NCBI GenBank assembly: GCA_027484105.1
Contig: JAIXUG010000004.1
Span: 283,076 to 347,075, forward strand
Source of the DNA: Comamonadaceae bacterium
GTDB taxonomy: Bacteria > Pseudomonadota > Gammaproteobacteria > Burkholderiales > Burkholderiaceae_C
Length of the DNA: 64,000 nt
Direction of reading: 5' to 3'
Shown here: positions 16,341-24,556 of the stretch, in pieces
Layout of the letters: each line of letters starts with the position of its first letter
Numbering within the stretch: the first letter of the stretch is position 1
Position numbers and translations under genes: made by a program
Notes under the pieces: generated by a model
The model's input: only the letters and a program-made list of their open reading frames with translations
Told to the model about the DNA's origin: nothing
The model's database searches: none

Positions 16341-17234
16341 GCGGAAGGACGCGGCCAGCGCCACGGCCTCTTTGACATCGATGCAGATGCCGTCGGCACC
16401 CAGGCTGCGCGCGTCGTGCTGTTGCACCGTGAAGATGGGCCCCCCCAGCAAAATCCCCGGTTCGGGGTTGCCCGATGAGGCTTTGAGCGCGCGGATCAGC
16501 CCGGGCAGGGTTTTGAGTTGCGCCTCGGTGGCGCAAGAGATGCCGATCACGTCAAACCATTCGTTGTTGACCGCGTGCATCAGTTCGTTTTCGCTGAGCG
16601 AGATCTCGATGACCACGTCCCAGCCCGCTTTGCGGAAAAAATCGGAGACGATGGTCATGCCCAGAAAGTGCTGCGAGCCCGGGGCCGAGGCCAGCATGAT
16701 GCGCTGCACATCGCCGCCCAGTTGCGGGCCGTTTTGGTATTCAAAGCCCAGGCGGTGCGTGATCTCGTGCATGCGCACCAAGCCGCAAGTGACTTCGGTG
16801 AAGTCGCACAGGTCTTGTTCCCACATCACCCCCAGTTGCCGGGCGGCGGGGGCAATCAGCTCCAGAAAAATCCGGTCGGTGGTCACGCCCTGGTGCAGCA
16901 ACTCGTCGATGAATTGGGTGGTCTCGCTGCTGGAGCTCGATTTGCTCAAGGCAACAAAGCTGGCCAGCTGTTTGGGCGATATGCCGGGGCCTGCGGTGGG
17001 TGCGTTGGCGTCGGGCAGGGCTACCCGGTGCGCCTGCACCAGGCGCGGGATGATCTGCGTCTCGATCACCTCGGTCAGCGACCGTTTGCATTCTTCCTGA
17101 TGGCCTGATGCGTCGGCAGAGGAGGAGGACGTCCGCGGGGTCATGCCTTGCCCAAAAGAGGACATCAGCGTCAACCAAGCGCTGGCAAATGCCCTGAGTG
17201 GGTGAAAGGGAAGTGCCGGGGAGTGGAGGTGCAT
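16317..17234 (-). CDS. Cobalamin-binding regulator, AerR/PpaA-like
   Basis: The roughly 305-residue protein has a helical capping region ([51 protein letters not shown]) followed by a B12-binding Rossmann domain ([27 protein letters not shown], then [11 protein letters not shown] and ILLGGPIF). The SQHFLG histidine matches the His of AerR/PpaA proteins that bind B12 and light-regulate photosynthesis genes through the partner PpsR/CrtJ. No photosynthesis genes are in the window, so it could also be a stand-alone B12 photoreceptor or a corrinoid regulator. The N-terminal 70 residues are serine-rich and poorly conserved, and the start is uncertain (ATGs at 17234, 17165 and 17144). Confidence 0.75.
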   Translation of the reverse strand: MHLHSPALPFHPLRAFASAWLTLMSSFGQGMTPRTSSSSADASGHQEECKRSLTEVIETQIIPRLVQAHRVALPDANAPTAGPGISPKQLASFVALSKSSSSSETTQFIDELLHQGVTTDRIFLELIAPAARQLGVMWEQDLCDFTEVTCGLVRMHEITHRLGFEYQNGPQLGGDVQRIMLASAPGSQHFLGMTIVSDFFRKAGWDVVIEISLSENELMHAVNNEWFDVIGISCATEAQLKTLPGLIRALKASSGNPEPGILLGGPIFTVQQHDARSLGADGICIDVKEAVALAASFRSSPSASA

Positions 17235-17326
17235 CAACAGGGTTCAAAGTGGTTTTTGACCATAACGCTTTCAAACCGCCTCTGCAAGACGCCATGCCCT
17301 CCCTTTTGTAGGGGTTATCACCTGTA

Positions 17327-17347
17327 GCACCCGGGCTGACCGGGTGC
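17327..17347 (-). terminator. Hairpin after the HtrA-like gene
   Basis: An 8-bp perfect stem GCACCCGG/CCGGGTGC with a five-base loop lies 14 bp beyond the stop of the HtrA-like gene. It has no T-run, so termination would depend on structure or Rho. Confidence 0.35.
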
Positions 17348-17360
17348 CTGGGTCACGCCT

Positions 17361-18359
17361 TCAAATGCTGCTGGGGCGCTTGAGCGATTGGTTGCGGTCG
17401 GCGGTCACCAGCTCAATCTGGCGAACCTGCCCCTCCCGACGGATGCTCAAAGTCAAGGTGCTGCCCGCTGGCCCCACTGCCCTCAGGCGCCTGTAAAAGT
17501 CGGGCAAGTTGTCCAGAGCCTGGCCCTGCAAGGCCAGCAAAGTGTCGCCCACCATGATTCCGCTTTGAGCAGCTGGGCTGTTGGGGGAGACCCGCAACAC
17601 ACTCAGCCCGCCACCGGGTAAAGCCTGGCTGCTGATGCCCAGCCAGGAAGGTGCGGGCCCAAGACTTTTGCCTTGGCGCAACAACTCGGGCAAGGGGTCT
17701 TTGATCAAATTCACCGGCACATACAGATTGCCCGGCAGGGGCACCTGGTCGCCAAATACGTCTTGCACCAACAAAGAGCCAATGCCCACCAGCCGTCCAC
17801 GCTGGTCAAACAGCCCGGCGCCGCTCCAGTTGTTCACGGCGGGCAAGGTCATCAGCGGCGCTTCCAGCCAATACTCCCACACCGCCGCAAATGGCCGCCG
17901 AGACACCAACTCCAAAGCGGTGAGTTCGGATTCCCTCTGACCCAGTGTCCAGAGCTTGCCGGGGGTGGGCAGGGCGTCCGAGTCGCCCAAGGGGACGGCC
18001 TCCAGACGCAAGGGCACCAAAGCCCGAATCAACCCCAGGCCGCTGGTGTTGTCCACCGCCCGCACTTGTCCGGGAATCCTGCGGCCTTGGTGGTCGATCA
18101 AGTCCACGGTTTCGGCTTCCAGCAGCAGGTAGCCGATGGTCAACACCGTGTCTGGTGCGATGACCACACCCGACCCCAGCCTTTGTTGGCCCAGCGTACG
18201 GGCCGTATTGGCCTGTTCGTCGCTGCGGGTCTGGACACTCACGACCGATTGCATGATGCGCTGGACGGTGGGTGACGGCAGGGCCTGCTCGGGCTGCGCC
18301 CAAGCCAAAGGCCAAGCCAACAAGCCTGCGGACAACACCATCAGAAATGGGTGGTTCAT
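17361..18359 (-). CDS. HtrA-like protein with degenerate protease site and PDZ domain
   Basis: The 332-residue protein starts at ATG 18359, which has GGGGA six bases upstream, and carries a signal peptide (MVLSAGLLAWPLAWAQ). A trypsin-like domain follows with GSGVVIAPDTVLTIGYLLLEA, VRAVDNTSGLGLIRAL and NNWSGAGLFDQRGRLVGIG. Against the HtrA pattern, the catalytic His is Tyr and the Asp position is Gly; only the Ser remains. A PDZ domain (LSVLRVSPNSPAAQSGIMVGDTLLALQG) ends the protein. It is probably a periplasmic chaperone or scaffold rather than an active protease. Confidence 0.8.
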   Translation of the reverse strand: MNHPFLMVLSAGLLAWPLAWAQPEQALPSPTVQRIMQSVVSVQTRSDEQANTARTLGQQRLGSGVVIAPDTVLTIGYLLLEAETVDLIDHQGRRIPGQVRAVDNTSGLGLIRALVPLRLEAVPLGDSDALPTPGKLWTLGQRESELTALELVSRRPFAAVWEYWLEAPLMTLPAVNNWSGAGLFDQRGRLVGIGSLLVQDVFGDQVPLPGNLYVPVNLIKDPLPELLRQGKSLGPAPSWLGISSQALPGGGLSVLRVSPNSPAAQSGIMVGDTLLALQGQALDNLPDFYRRLRAVGPAGSTLTLSIRREGQVRQIELVTADRNQSLKRPSSI

Positions 18360-18483
18360 GGTCATTCCCCGTTAAACGGCCAAGCAGGTGGCCAAAAGCA
18401 TCTTGCGGTGGCGGCATGCCGCTGTCCACGCCCTGGCATTGTGTGCCGGGGCGGTTTAACCCCATGCCCGGGAAGCCTACTGC

Positions 18484-19119
18484 TCACTTGGGCAAATCGC
18501 GCGCGCCGCTGGCGGGGCGGTACATCTTGAACAGTTGCTCGGGCCCGATGCTGAAGTAATCGGCTGGACCGCCACCGCGCAGGATGTGCCCCGCGTTGGC
18601 CGTGTCATAGGTGCCGTTTTTGAGCAAACGCTGATCGATGTGCACGCCCACGACTTCGCCAAACACCATCCAGGTCTCGATGTTGTGGCCTTGCAGGTCT
18701 TTCAGTTGCAAGATTTGAGTACACCGGCATTCAAAGCTGACCGGGCTTTGCGCCACCCGTGGCACGCCCACGATGCGTGAGGGCGCGGGCGTCAAACCCG
18801 CCAGATCGAACTCGCTCACCTCGGGGGGCACGGCCTCGCAGGTCTGGTTCATCCCCTCGGCCAATTCGCGGGTGACCAAATTCCAGACAAACTCGCCCGT
18901 GGCTTCGATGTTGTTGAGGGAGTCCTTGCGCCCAATGCTGGAAAAACCAATCACCGGCGGCACGTAATTGAACGCATTGAAAAAACTGTAAGGCGCCAGG
19001 TTCAAAACACCGCTGGTGCTGCGGCTGGACACCCAGCCAATCGGGCGTGGGCCCACGATGGCGTTGAAAGGGTCGTGTTTCAGGCCGTGACCGGCGTGGG
19101 GTTCGTAAAAGTGCTGCAT
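18484..19119 (-). CDS. Flavin reductase family protein (FMN-binding split barrel)
   Basis: The 211-residue product shows the flavin-reductase-like split-barrel pattern: NAIVGPRPIGWVSSRS near the N-terminus, NLAPYSFFNAFNYVPPVIGFSSIGRKDSLNNI, and FVWNLVTRELAEGMNQTCE. Such proteins bind FMN and reduce it, or act as stand-alone oxidoreductases with two-component monooxygenases. No monooxygenase is adjacent, so the partner is unknown. It is divergent from the glutaredoxin-like gene. Confidence 0.88.
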   Translation of the reverse strand: MQHFYEPHAGHGLKHDPFNAIVGPRPIGWVSSRSTSGVLNLAPYSFFNAFNYVPPVIGFSSIGRKDSLNNIEATGEFVWNLVTRELAEGMNQTCEAVPPEVSEFDLAGLTPAPSRIVGVPRVAQSPVSFECRCTQILQLKDLQGHNIETWMVFGEVVGVHIDQRLLKNGTYDTANAGHILRGGGPADYFSIGPEQLFKMYRPASGARDLPK

Positions 19120-19208
19120 ACTTTGACTTTAAGCGGCGATGGGCGGCCTGGGCAGTCATGCACCGGACAGTTCTGCCAGTCTATGATGGCCTTCAATGGA
19201 GGAACCCC

Positions 19209-19577
19209 ATGACACGACCCTTCCTTGCCGAATCGGCCATCCACCCGGCCATTCGCCAACGCATTGCCGAGCACCACCTGCCCGTCGTTCAACGGGTGCA
19301 AACCGCCATCGCCCAGCAGGCTGTGGTCGTAGTGGGTTTGTCGGGCAACCCTTTTGTGGGCAAAGCCCGCAAGGCGCTGGCTGCAGCGGGTGTGGCGCAC
19401 GAGTACATCGAGTTCGGCAGCTATTTCTCGCAGTGGCGCTTGCGCAATGCGCTGAAGATGTGGACCGGCTGGCCCACATTCCCCATGGTCTTTGTGCGCG
19501 GCACCTTGGTCGGTGGGGCCGATGACCTGCGCCGATTGATCGACAGCGGCGAACTCACCACCTTGCTCAAGGCCTGA
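19209..19577 (+). CDS. Glutaredoxin-fold protein with no cysteines
   Basis: ATG 19209 follows TGGAGGAA, giving a 122-residue protein. After a helical N-terminus it has the glutaredoxin strand-turn-helix VVVVGLSGNPFVGKARKALAAAG (residues 39-61), then the cis-proline segment WTGWPTFPMVFVRGTLVGGADDLRRL (85-110), which binds glutathione in real glutaredoxins. The position of the CPxC or CGFS active site reads GNPFV and no cysteine occurs anywhere in the protein. It therefore cannot do thiol chemistry. An upstream in-frame start at 19158 would not change this. The next gene begins five bases after its stop. Confidence 0.8.
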   Translation: MTRPFLAESAIHPAIRQRIAEHHLPVVQRVQTAIAQQAVVVVGLSGNPFVGKARKALAAAGVAHEYIEFGSYFSQWRLRNALKMWTGWPTFPMVFVRGTLVGGADDLRRLIDSGELTTLLKA

Positions 19578-19582
19578 GTGAC

Positions 19583-19936
19583 ATGGCCGCACAGGCAAAA
19601 CCCGAGATGTGGCGCACCGAGGTGGCCGATGCGGTGGCCGTGCTGAATATTCCCGGCGCACTCCAACGCGCACGCAGCTTTGACATCGATGTGAGCTTGC
19701 TGGTGCGCGTGCCCGAAGACAACGCCGAGGTTTGGCACGAATTGGCTCTGGAGATTGACGGCCAGCGGCAGTGGCACAGGCGCATTGCCAGCAGCTGCCC
19801 GGGGCAAACCGACGGGCTGGATTACCACTGCCGCGTGGTGCTCGAAGCCGGTTCTGCCTTGCGCATCCGCGCGGTGGCAGGCACCCTTGGCGCGGTGGTG
19901 CAGCGCCTGCTGATCGAGGCGCGCGAAGACCTGTAG
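19583..19936 (+). CDS. Conserved protein of unknown function
   Basis: I do not recognise the family. The 117-residue product has no signal peptide or membrane segment and looks like a small beta-rich domain (FDIDVSLLVRVPEDNAEVWHELALEIDG, then DYHCRVVLEAGSALRIRAVAG). It contains two cysteines (SSCPGQ and YHCRV). It starts five bases after the glutaredoxin-like gene and ends next to the convergent oxidoreductase gene, so it is the second member of a two-gene unit. Confidence 0.65.
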   Translation: MAAQAKPEMWRTEVADAVAVLNIPGALQRARSFDIDVSLLVRVPEDNAEVWHELALEIDGQRQWHRRIASSCPGQTDGLDYHCRVVLEAGSALRIRAVAGTLGAVVQRLLIEAREDL

Positions 19937-19938
19937 CC

Positions 19939-21108
19939 TCAGCCGATCACCGCCAACTCGCGCAGCGGGCGCTTTTGCACCAGGCGCTCAAAGCCCAACT
20001 CTTGCACGTCGATGGTGTGCGACTGCCCTTGCAGCATCCACTCGGCCAAGGCCAAACCAGCACCCGCCGCGTGCTGCATGCCATGGCCCGAAAAACCGTT
20101 GATGAAATGCAGGTTGTGAAGCTCTGGGTGCGGGCCGATCACGGCGTTGTGATCGAAGGTGTTCATCTCGTAATAACCCGCCCAAGCCCGCTCCACCCGC
20201 AGGGCTGTCAGCGCCGGGATGCGGTGTGCGAGTGAGGCCCATTGTTCGTCGTTCCACTCCGACCAATTGGGCTCCAGTGGCAGGTCGGGCTCGGTGTGCA
20301 AAGGTTCTGCGCCGGTGATCAAAAAACGGCCCTCTGGGCGCAGCCACCAGCCTGTGGGGTCGATCAGCAAGGGGCATTGCGGCAGCGGCTCGGGGCATGA
20401 AAGAACGAAGACCGTGCGCCGCGCCGCCTCCACAGGCAAGTGCACCCCGGCCATGGCAGCCACTTGGCCAGCCCAAGGCCCTGCTGCATTCACCAGCTGC
20501 CCACAAGGCAAGCTGCCGCCGCTGGCGAGCCGCACCGCGGTGATTTGCGTGCCCGTGTGGTCCAGGCCCACCACCCGGTCGTGCAGGCGCTGCACACCTT
20601 GCGCCATGGCTTTCTTCAAAAACGCCTGGTGCAGGGCAGGGCCGTCAAACCATCCCTCGCCGCTCAGGCCCAAGCTGCCCAGCGCCACATCGTCCACGTT
20701 CAGCCAAGGGTAGCGCTGGCATAAGGCCTCGGGGCCCAGCAAAGCCACATCGGCTCCGGCTTGTTTTTGGATCTGGTGCGCGGTCTGCAGCGCGCCCACT
20801 TGGTCCGGTTGGGCCAGGTACAAGTAACCCGGCTCCTGCAAGCCCAGCGCCACCGGGTGTTCGGGCAGGCCCAGGTGCTGCTCGGCCTCACGCAAAAACG
20901 CGATACCGAATTGGCTCAGGCGGATGTTGACGGGGCAGGTGAACTGCTGACGGATTGAGCTGGCCGACAGCGAGGACGAGGCTTTTTCGTAACGGGTGTC
21001 TGACTCGATGAGTGTGACGCGCAAGCCCGGATGCAAGCGGGTCAACCAATAGGCCGTGGCCGCGCCCATGACGCCGCTGCCGACGATCACCACATCGGCG
21101 TGGCTCAT
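19939..21108 (-). CDS. FAD-dependent amino-acid oxidase/dehydrogenase (DAO family)
   Basis: The product has 389 residues and starts at ATG 21108, whose first bases overlap the stop of the upstream cyclodeaminase gene (ATGA overlap). An N-terminal Rossmann FAD motif is clear (DVVIVGSGVMGAATAYWLTRLHP), followed by SASSIRQQF and a C-terminal INGFSGHGMQHAAGAG, typical of sarcosine-oxidase and glycine/D-amino-acid oxidase relatives. It probably oxidises an imino or amino acid intermediate in the same pathway as ornithine cyclodeaminase. The exact substrate is unknown. Confidence 0.85.
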   Translation of the reverse strand: MSHADVVIVGSGVMGAATAYWLTRLHPGLRVTLIESDTRYEKASSSLSASSIRQQFTCPVNIRLSQFGIAFLREAEQHLGLPEHPVALGLQEPGYLYLAQPDQVGALQTAHQIQKQAGADVALLGPEALCQRYPWLNVDDVALGSLGLSGEGWFDGPALHQAFLKKAMAQGVQRLHDRVVGLDHTGTQITAVRLASGGSLPCGQLVNAAGPWAGQVAAMAGVHLPVEAARRTVFVLSCPEPLPQCPLLIDPTGWWLRPEGRFLITGAEPLHTEPDLPLEPNWSEWNDEQWASLAHRIPALTALRVERAWAGYYEMNTFDHNAVIGPHPELHNLHFINGFSGHGMQHAAGAGLALAEWMLQGQSHTIDVQELGFERLVQKRPLRELAVIG

Positions 21109-22028
21109 GGCCGAGCGCCTTCGGCCAAAGCCGCGCGGTACACCAGGCGTGCTGCCACGGTGTCTTCCACCGCTTGGCCCAGTGATTTGAAAACGATGGT
21201 GGTGCCCGCAGGCGGCGGCGCCACGCGGCCGCACAAAATCTCGCCTATCTCTGCGGCGACGGTGGCGCCCGAGAGCATCACATCGCCCGATTCTTTTTCG
21301 GCCGCTTCACGCTGGTCGGCCACCACCCAGTTGTTCATGGCCGCATCGTCCAGCTCACGCCAGGTGGGGCGGGGCGCGCCCACAGCGGCCACAAAGGCCC
21401 CGGGCTTGAGCCAGGCGCCTTGCAGCACCGGCTCGCTGGCATTGGTCACGGTGCACACGATGTCGGCCCCGCGCACCGCGGCTTCGGCGCTGGCACAAGC
21501 CACGCCACCGATGTCGCGCGCGCACTGCTGCGCATTGCCTGCGTTGGGGCTCCACACCCGAATCTCAGACACCTCGCGGACCGCGCGCAGCATTTGCGCG
21601 TGGCTGCGCGCCAGCACGCCGCTGCCCAGCATGGCCACCACCTGCGGGGTGCGCGGTACCAGCGCGTCGGCCGCCACGGCCGAGGCCGCCGCCGTGCGCA
21701 TGGCGGTGATGGTGTTGCCCTCCATGACCGCCAGCGTCTGGCCCGTGGCCGGGTCCATCAGCACGATGGTGCTGAGCAAGGTGGGCAAGCCCTTTTGCGC
21801 GTTGCCCGGCACCAAGGTGATGAGTTTGGTGCTCAGGGCATCGCCCAACTGCGCGGGCTTCAAAAACAGCAGGCCATCGGCCGAGGCATCGCCCATGGGC
21901 ATGACCATGCGCAGCGGCTGGACCACCTGGCCCAGCGTCAAGGCCACCAGGGCTTCGCGCACAGCCTGGAGCAAATCGGGCACGCGCAGCAGTTCTTGCA
22001 CGCGGGCTTCGTCAAAGTAGTGGACCAT
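21105..22028 (-). CDS. Ornithine cyclodeaminase/mu-crystallin family protein
   Basis: The 307-residue protein begins MVHYFDEARVQELLRVPDLL, with GGAG nine bases upstream of ATG 22028. The NAD(P)-binding domain includes VVAMLGSGVLARSHAQMLRAVREV and family markers STIVLMDPATGQTLAVMEGNTITAMRTAA. Members act as ornithine cyclodeaminases, ketimine reductases or dehydroamino-acid reductases. Its stop overlaps the start of the FAD oxidase gene. It is the third gene of a four-gene minus-strand operon. Confidence 0.87.
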   Translation of the reverse strand: MVHYFDEARVQELLRVPDLLQAVREALVALTLGQVVQPLRMVMPMGDASADGLLFLKPAQLGDALSTKLITLVPGNAQKGLPTLLSTIVLMDPATGQTLAVMEGNTITAMRTAAASAVAADALVPRTPQVVAMLGSGVLARSHAQMLRAVREVSEIRVWSPNAGNAQQCARDIGGVACASAEAAVRGADIVCTVTNASEPVLQGAWLKPGAFVAAVGAPRPTWRELDDAAMNNWVVADQREAAEKESGDVMLSGATVAAEIGEILCGRVAPPPAGTTIVFKSLGQAVEDTVAARLVYRAALAEGARP

Positions 22029-22050
22029 GGGGCTTCTCCAAAAAGGCGGT

Positions 22051-22617
22051 TCAACCCGATGCCGTGGCGTTTGCAGCGGTGCCCGCGGCATAAGCGGCTG
22101 TGGCCGCCACCACCTCAGCCACCTCAATATCGGCAGCAGTGAGGCCTGTGGGCAGCACGATCACGCCATCGGCATCGGCCACCAGATGGTCGCCCGGGGT
22201 GAAGGTCACGCCGCCAAAATGCACCGGCACATCGCGCTCCCCAGCACCGGTGCGGCTGCCGCGCTTGGGCATGGTGCCCAAGGCTTTGACGCCGATGTCG
22301 ATCGCGTTCAGTTCGTTGGCGTCGCGCACCACACCATGAATCACCAAACCCGCCCAGCCATTGCGTGAAGCGAGTTCGGCCATCACATCGCCAAACAAGG
22401 CCCGAGCGATCGAGCCCCCGCCGTCGATCACCAACACCTGACCGTGCCCAGGCTGGCTCACGGTGTCACGCATCAGGCCGATGTCCTCAAAGCAGCGCAA
22501 GGTGCGCATCGGCCCGGTAAAAAAGCGGCGCAAACCGAAACTCTGAAAGAGCAGCGCACAGGCCTGCACATCCTCGCGTGCATCGCACAGGTCGGTGGTT
22601 TTGGGGGTGTCAGTCAA
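22051..22617 (-). CDS. RraA-like protein (HMG aldolase / oxaloacetate decarboxylase type)
   Basis: The 188-residue product has the RraA-like fold: TTDLCDA near the N-terminus, LVIDGGGSIARALFGDVMAELASRNGWAGLVIHGVVRD and the C-terminal PGDHLVADADGVIVLP. The GxxxA-glycine metal site and R/D residues typical of 4-hydroxy-4-methyl-2-oxoglutarate aldolase are present. The start codon is TTG at 22617, eight bases inside the upstream Bug gene; a later ATG would remove the conserved TTDLCDA block. Either RNase E inhibition (RraA) or a catabolic aldolase role is possible, and the context favours catabolism. Confidence 0.85.
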   Translation of the reverse strand: MTDTPKTTDLCDAREDVQACALLFQSFGLRRFFTGPMRTLRCFEDIGLMRDTVSQPGHGQVLVIDGGGSIARALFGDVMAELASRNGWAGLVIHGVVRDANELNAIDIGVKALGTMPKRGSRTGAGERDVPVHFGGVTFTPGDHLVADADGVIVLPTGLTAADIEVAEVVAATAAYAAGTAANATASG

Positions 22618-23578
22618 TTTGTGCGCCCGATTCTTTCACCACCACGGCCCACTTGGCCAGGTCGCGTTTGAGCATGTTGGCGAACTCGGCCGGTTGGGTG
22701 ATCAACACATCGGCCCCTTGCGCATTGAAACGCTCAATCACGTCTTTGTTTTTCAGGATGTCTTGCACGTCCTGGTTGATGCGCCGAACCACGGCAGCTG
22801 GTGTCTTGGCGGGTGCAAACAGGCCAAACCAAGGCGAGACATCGAATTCCCTGAAGCCCGATTCGGCGATGCTGGGAATTTGGGGGAAGTTGCTCGAACG
22901 CACCGCGCTCGTCACGGCCACTGGGCGCAGTGTCCCGGCCTTGATCGCGCCCGAGACCGAGGGCAGGCTGGTGAAGACCATGTTGATCTGTCCGCCCATC
23001 AGGTCTTGCATGGCGGGGGCTGCGCCCCGGTAGGGAATGTGCTCGAGTTTGGTTTTGGCTGCGGCATTGAACATGACGCCCAACAAGTGGTTGACCGAAC
23101 CATTGCCCGCCGAGCCAAAGGTCAAAGGCGCACGGGTGCCTTGCTCGGCCAAATCCTTGATGGTTTTGATTGGCGAGTCGGGCCGCACCACCAAGACAAA
23201 AGGCAAAGTGGCCAGCGTGGCCACAGGCTCAAAATCTTTTTCCGGGTCAAAGGGCAGTTTTTTGTACAAGGCAGGGTTGATGGCGTGCGAACCCGCGTAA
23301 CTCATCAGCAAAGTGTGACCGTCCGCTGCGGCCTGGGCCACATGCTCCATGCCCACGTTGCCACCTGCGCCCGCGCGGTTTTCGACCACCACCGACTGGC
23401 CCCATTTTTCGCTGAGCCTTTGCGCCATGATGCGCGCCAGTGCGTCGGATGCGCCGCCCGGTGTTTGTGGCACCACGATGCGCACAGGGCGTGACAAGAA
23501 TTCTTGGGCCAGCACTGCGCCCTGCGTCAGACAAAGACCCAAAGACAGGGCCCAAATTTTTAAACCGCGTGCGATCAT
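22610..23578 (-). CDS. Bug family tripartite tricarboxylate transporter substrate-binding protein
   Basis: ATG 23578 follows GGAGCTGAA and gives a 322-residue exported protein with a signal peptide (GLKIWALSLGLCLTQGAVLAQ). The TctC/Bug fold is shown by PVRIVVPQTPGGASDALARIMAQRL, VVENRAGAGGNVGMEHVAQA and MSYAGSHAINPAL. Bug receptors bind carboxylates in the periplasm and hand them to TctAB permeases; no tctAB is adjacent. It overlaps the RraA-like gene by eight bases and heads the operon. Confidence 0.9.
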   Translation of the reverse strand: MIARGLKIWALSLGLCLTQGAVLAQEFLSRPVRIVVPQTPGGASDALARIMAQRLSEKWGQSVVVENRAGAGGNVGMEHVAQAAADGHTLLMSYAGSHAINPALYKKLPFDPEKDFEPVATLATLPFVLVVRPDSPIKTIKDLAEQGTRAPLTFGSAGNGSVNHLLGVMFNAAAKTKLEHIPYRGAAPAMQDLMGGQINMVFTSLPSVSGAIKAGTLRPVAVTSAVRSSNFPQIPSIAESGFREFDVSPWFGLFAPAKTPAAVVRRINQDVQDILKNKDVIERFNAQGADVLITQPAEFANMLKRDLAKWAVVVKESGAQID

Positions 23579-23628
23579 TTCAGCTCCAATGAAAAAGTGC
23601 CTCAGAATGACACAAGGCAAGGGCCCCG

Positions 23629-23648
23629 CTTGTCTCACGTTAGACAAG
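23629..23648. promoter_or_regulatory. Inverted repeat in the Bug/TauD divergent gap
   Basis: CTTGTCT and AGACAAG flank a six-base centre (CACGTT), giving a 20-bp interrupted palindrome. It sits between the divergent Bug gene (start 23578) and the TauD-like gene (start 23683), so it could serve as an operator for both. No adjacent regulator gene is present. Confidence 0.45.
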
Positions 23649-23682
23649 GCCCAGGCCCGCACAGCCCAAGGCCTGTGACACA

Positions 23683-24516
23683 ATGAAAAGCATGATGATT
23701 CGTCGAATTGCAGGTGCCCTGGGCGCCGAGCTGCACGGGGTTGATTTGACCCAAACTTTGAGTGGTGCGCAGCAACGCGAGATCCGCGATGCCTTGTTGC
23801 AAAACCAGGTCATTTTCTTCCGCGACCAAGACCTCTCCCCTGAGCAATTCATGGCCTTTGCACAAACGCTGGGCCAGCCGATTGAGTACCCCTTTGTCAA
23901 AGGTCTGGAGGGTTTCCCGTGTGTGATCGAGGTCAAAAAACTCGAGCACGAAAAAGTCAACTTTGGGGGGATCTGGCACTCCGACACCACCTACCTGCCC
24001 CAGCCCCCCATGGGCTCGATGCTCTTGGCCAAAGAAATCCCACCGTATGGCGGGGACACACTGTTTGCCAACCAGTATTTGGCCTGGGAGGCCCTGTCGG
24101 ACACCATGCAACGCTTGCTCGATGGGCTGGTGGGCATCAGCAGCTCGGCCAAAGCCGATGTCTCCAAAACCCGAGAAGACCGCATCAAATCGGATGGCAA
24201 GGACAGCGCGCCCCAAGCGCATTTGGCCCACCACCCCCTGGTGCGCACGCACCCTGAAACCGGGCGCAAGGCGCTGTATGTCAATGTGGCGCACACCGCG
24301 GGCATCGTGGGCATGACCGACGCCGAAAGCGCGCCTTTGCTCAACTTTTTGTTCCAGCACCAGGTCAAGCCCGAGTTCACCTGCCGCTTCGTTTGGCAGC
24401 CCCATTCGCTGGCGGTTTGGGACAACCGCTGCACGCAACACAACCCGGTCAACGATTACCATGGTTTTCGGCGGGTCATGCACCGCATCACACTGGAGGG
24501 CGACACGCCCCGCTGA
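23683..24516 (+). CDS. TauD/TfdA family 2-oxoglutarate-dependent dioxygenase
   Basis: The 277-residue product carries the Fe(II) facial triad: His99-Ser-Asp101 in GGIWHSDTTYLP and distal His253 in DNRCTQHNPVNDYHGFRR, with Arg264 for 2-oxoglutarate. The N-terminus ALGAELHGVDLTQTLS is typical of TauD/TfdA enzymes, which hydroxylate small acids such as taurine or aryloxyacetates. In-frame ATGs at 23692 and 23695 are alternative starts. It is divergent from the Bug operon. Confidence 0.9.
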   Translation: MKSMMIRRIAGALGAELHGVDLTQTLSGAQQREIRDALLQNQVIFFRDQDLSPEQFMAFAQTLGQPIEYPFVKGLEGFPCVIEVKKLEHEKVNFGGIWHSDTTYLPQPPMGSMLLAKEIPPYGGDTLFANQYLAWEALSDTMQRLLDGLVGISSSAKADVSKTREDRIKSDGKDSAPQAHLAHHPLVRTHPETGRKALYVNVAHTAGIVGMTDAESAPLLNFLFQHQVKPEFTCRFVWQPHSLAVWDNRCTQHNPVNDYHGFRRVMHRITLEGDTPR

Positions 24517-24556
24517 GCGAAAATAGCGCCAACTTTTTCCAGGTCCAGGAGCCGGT

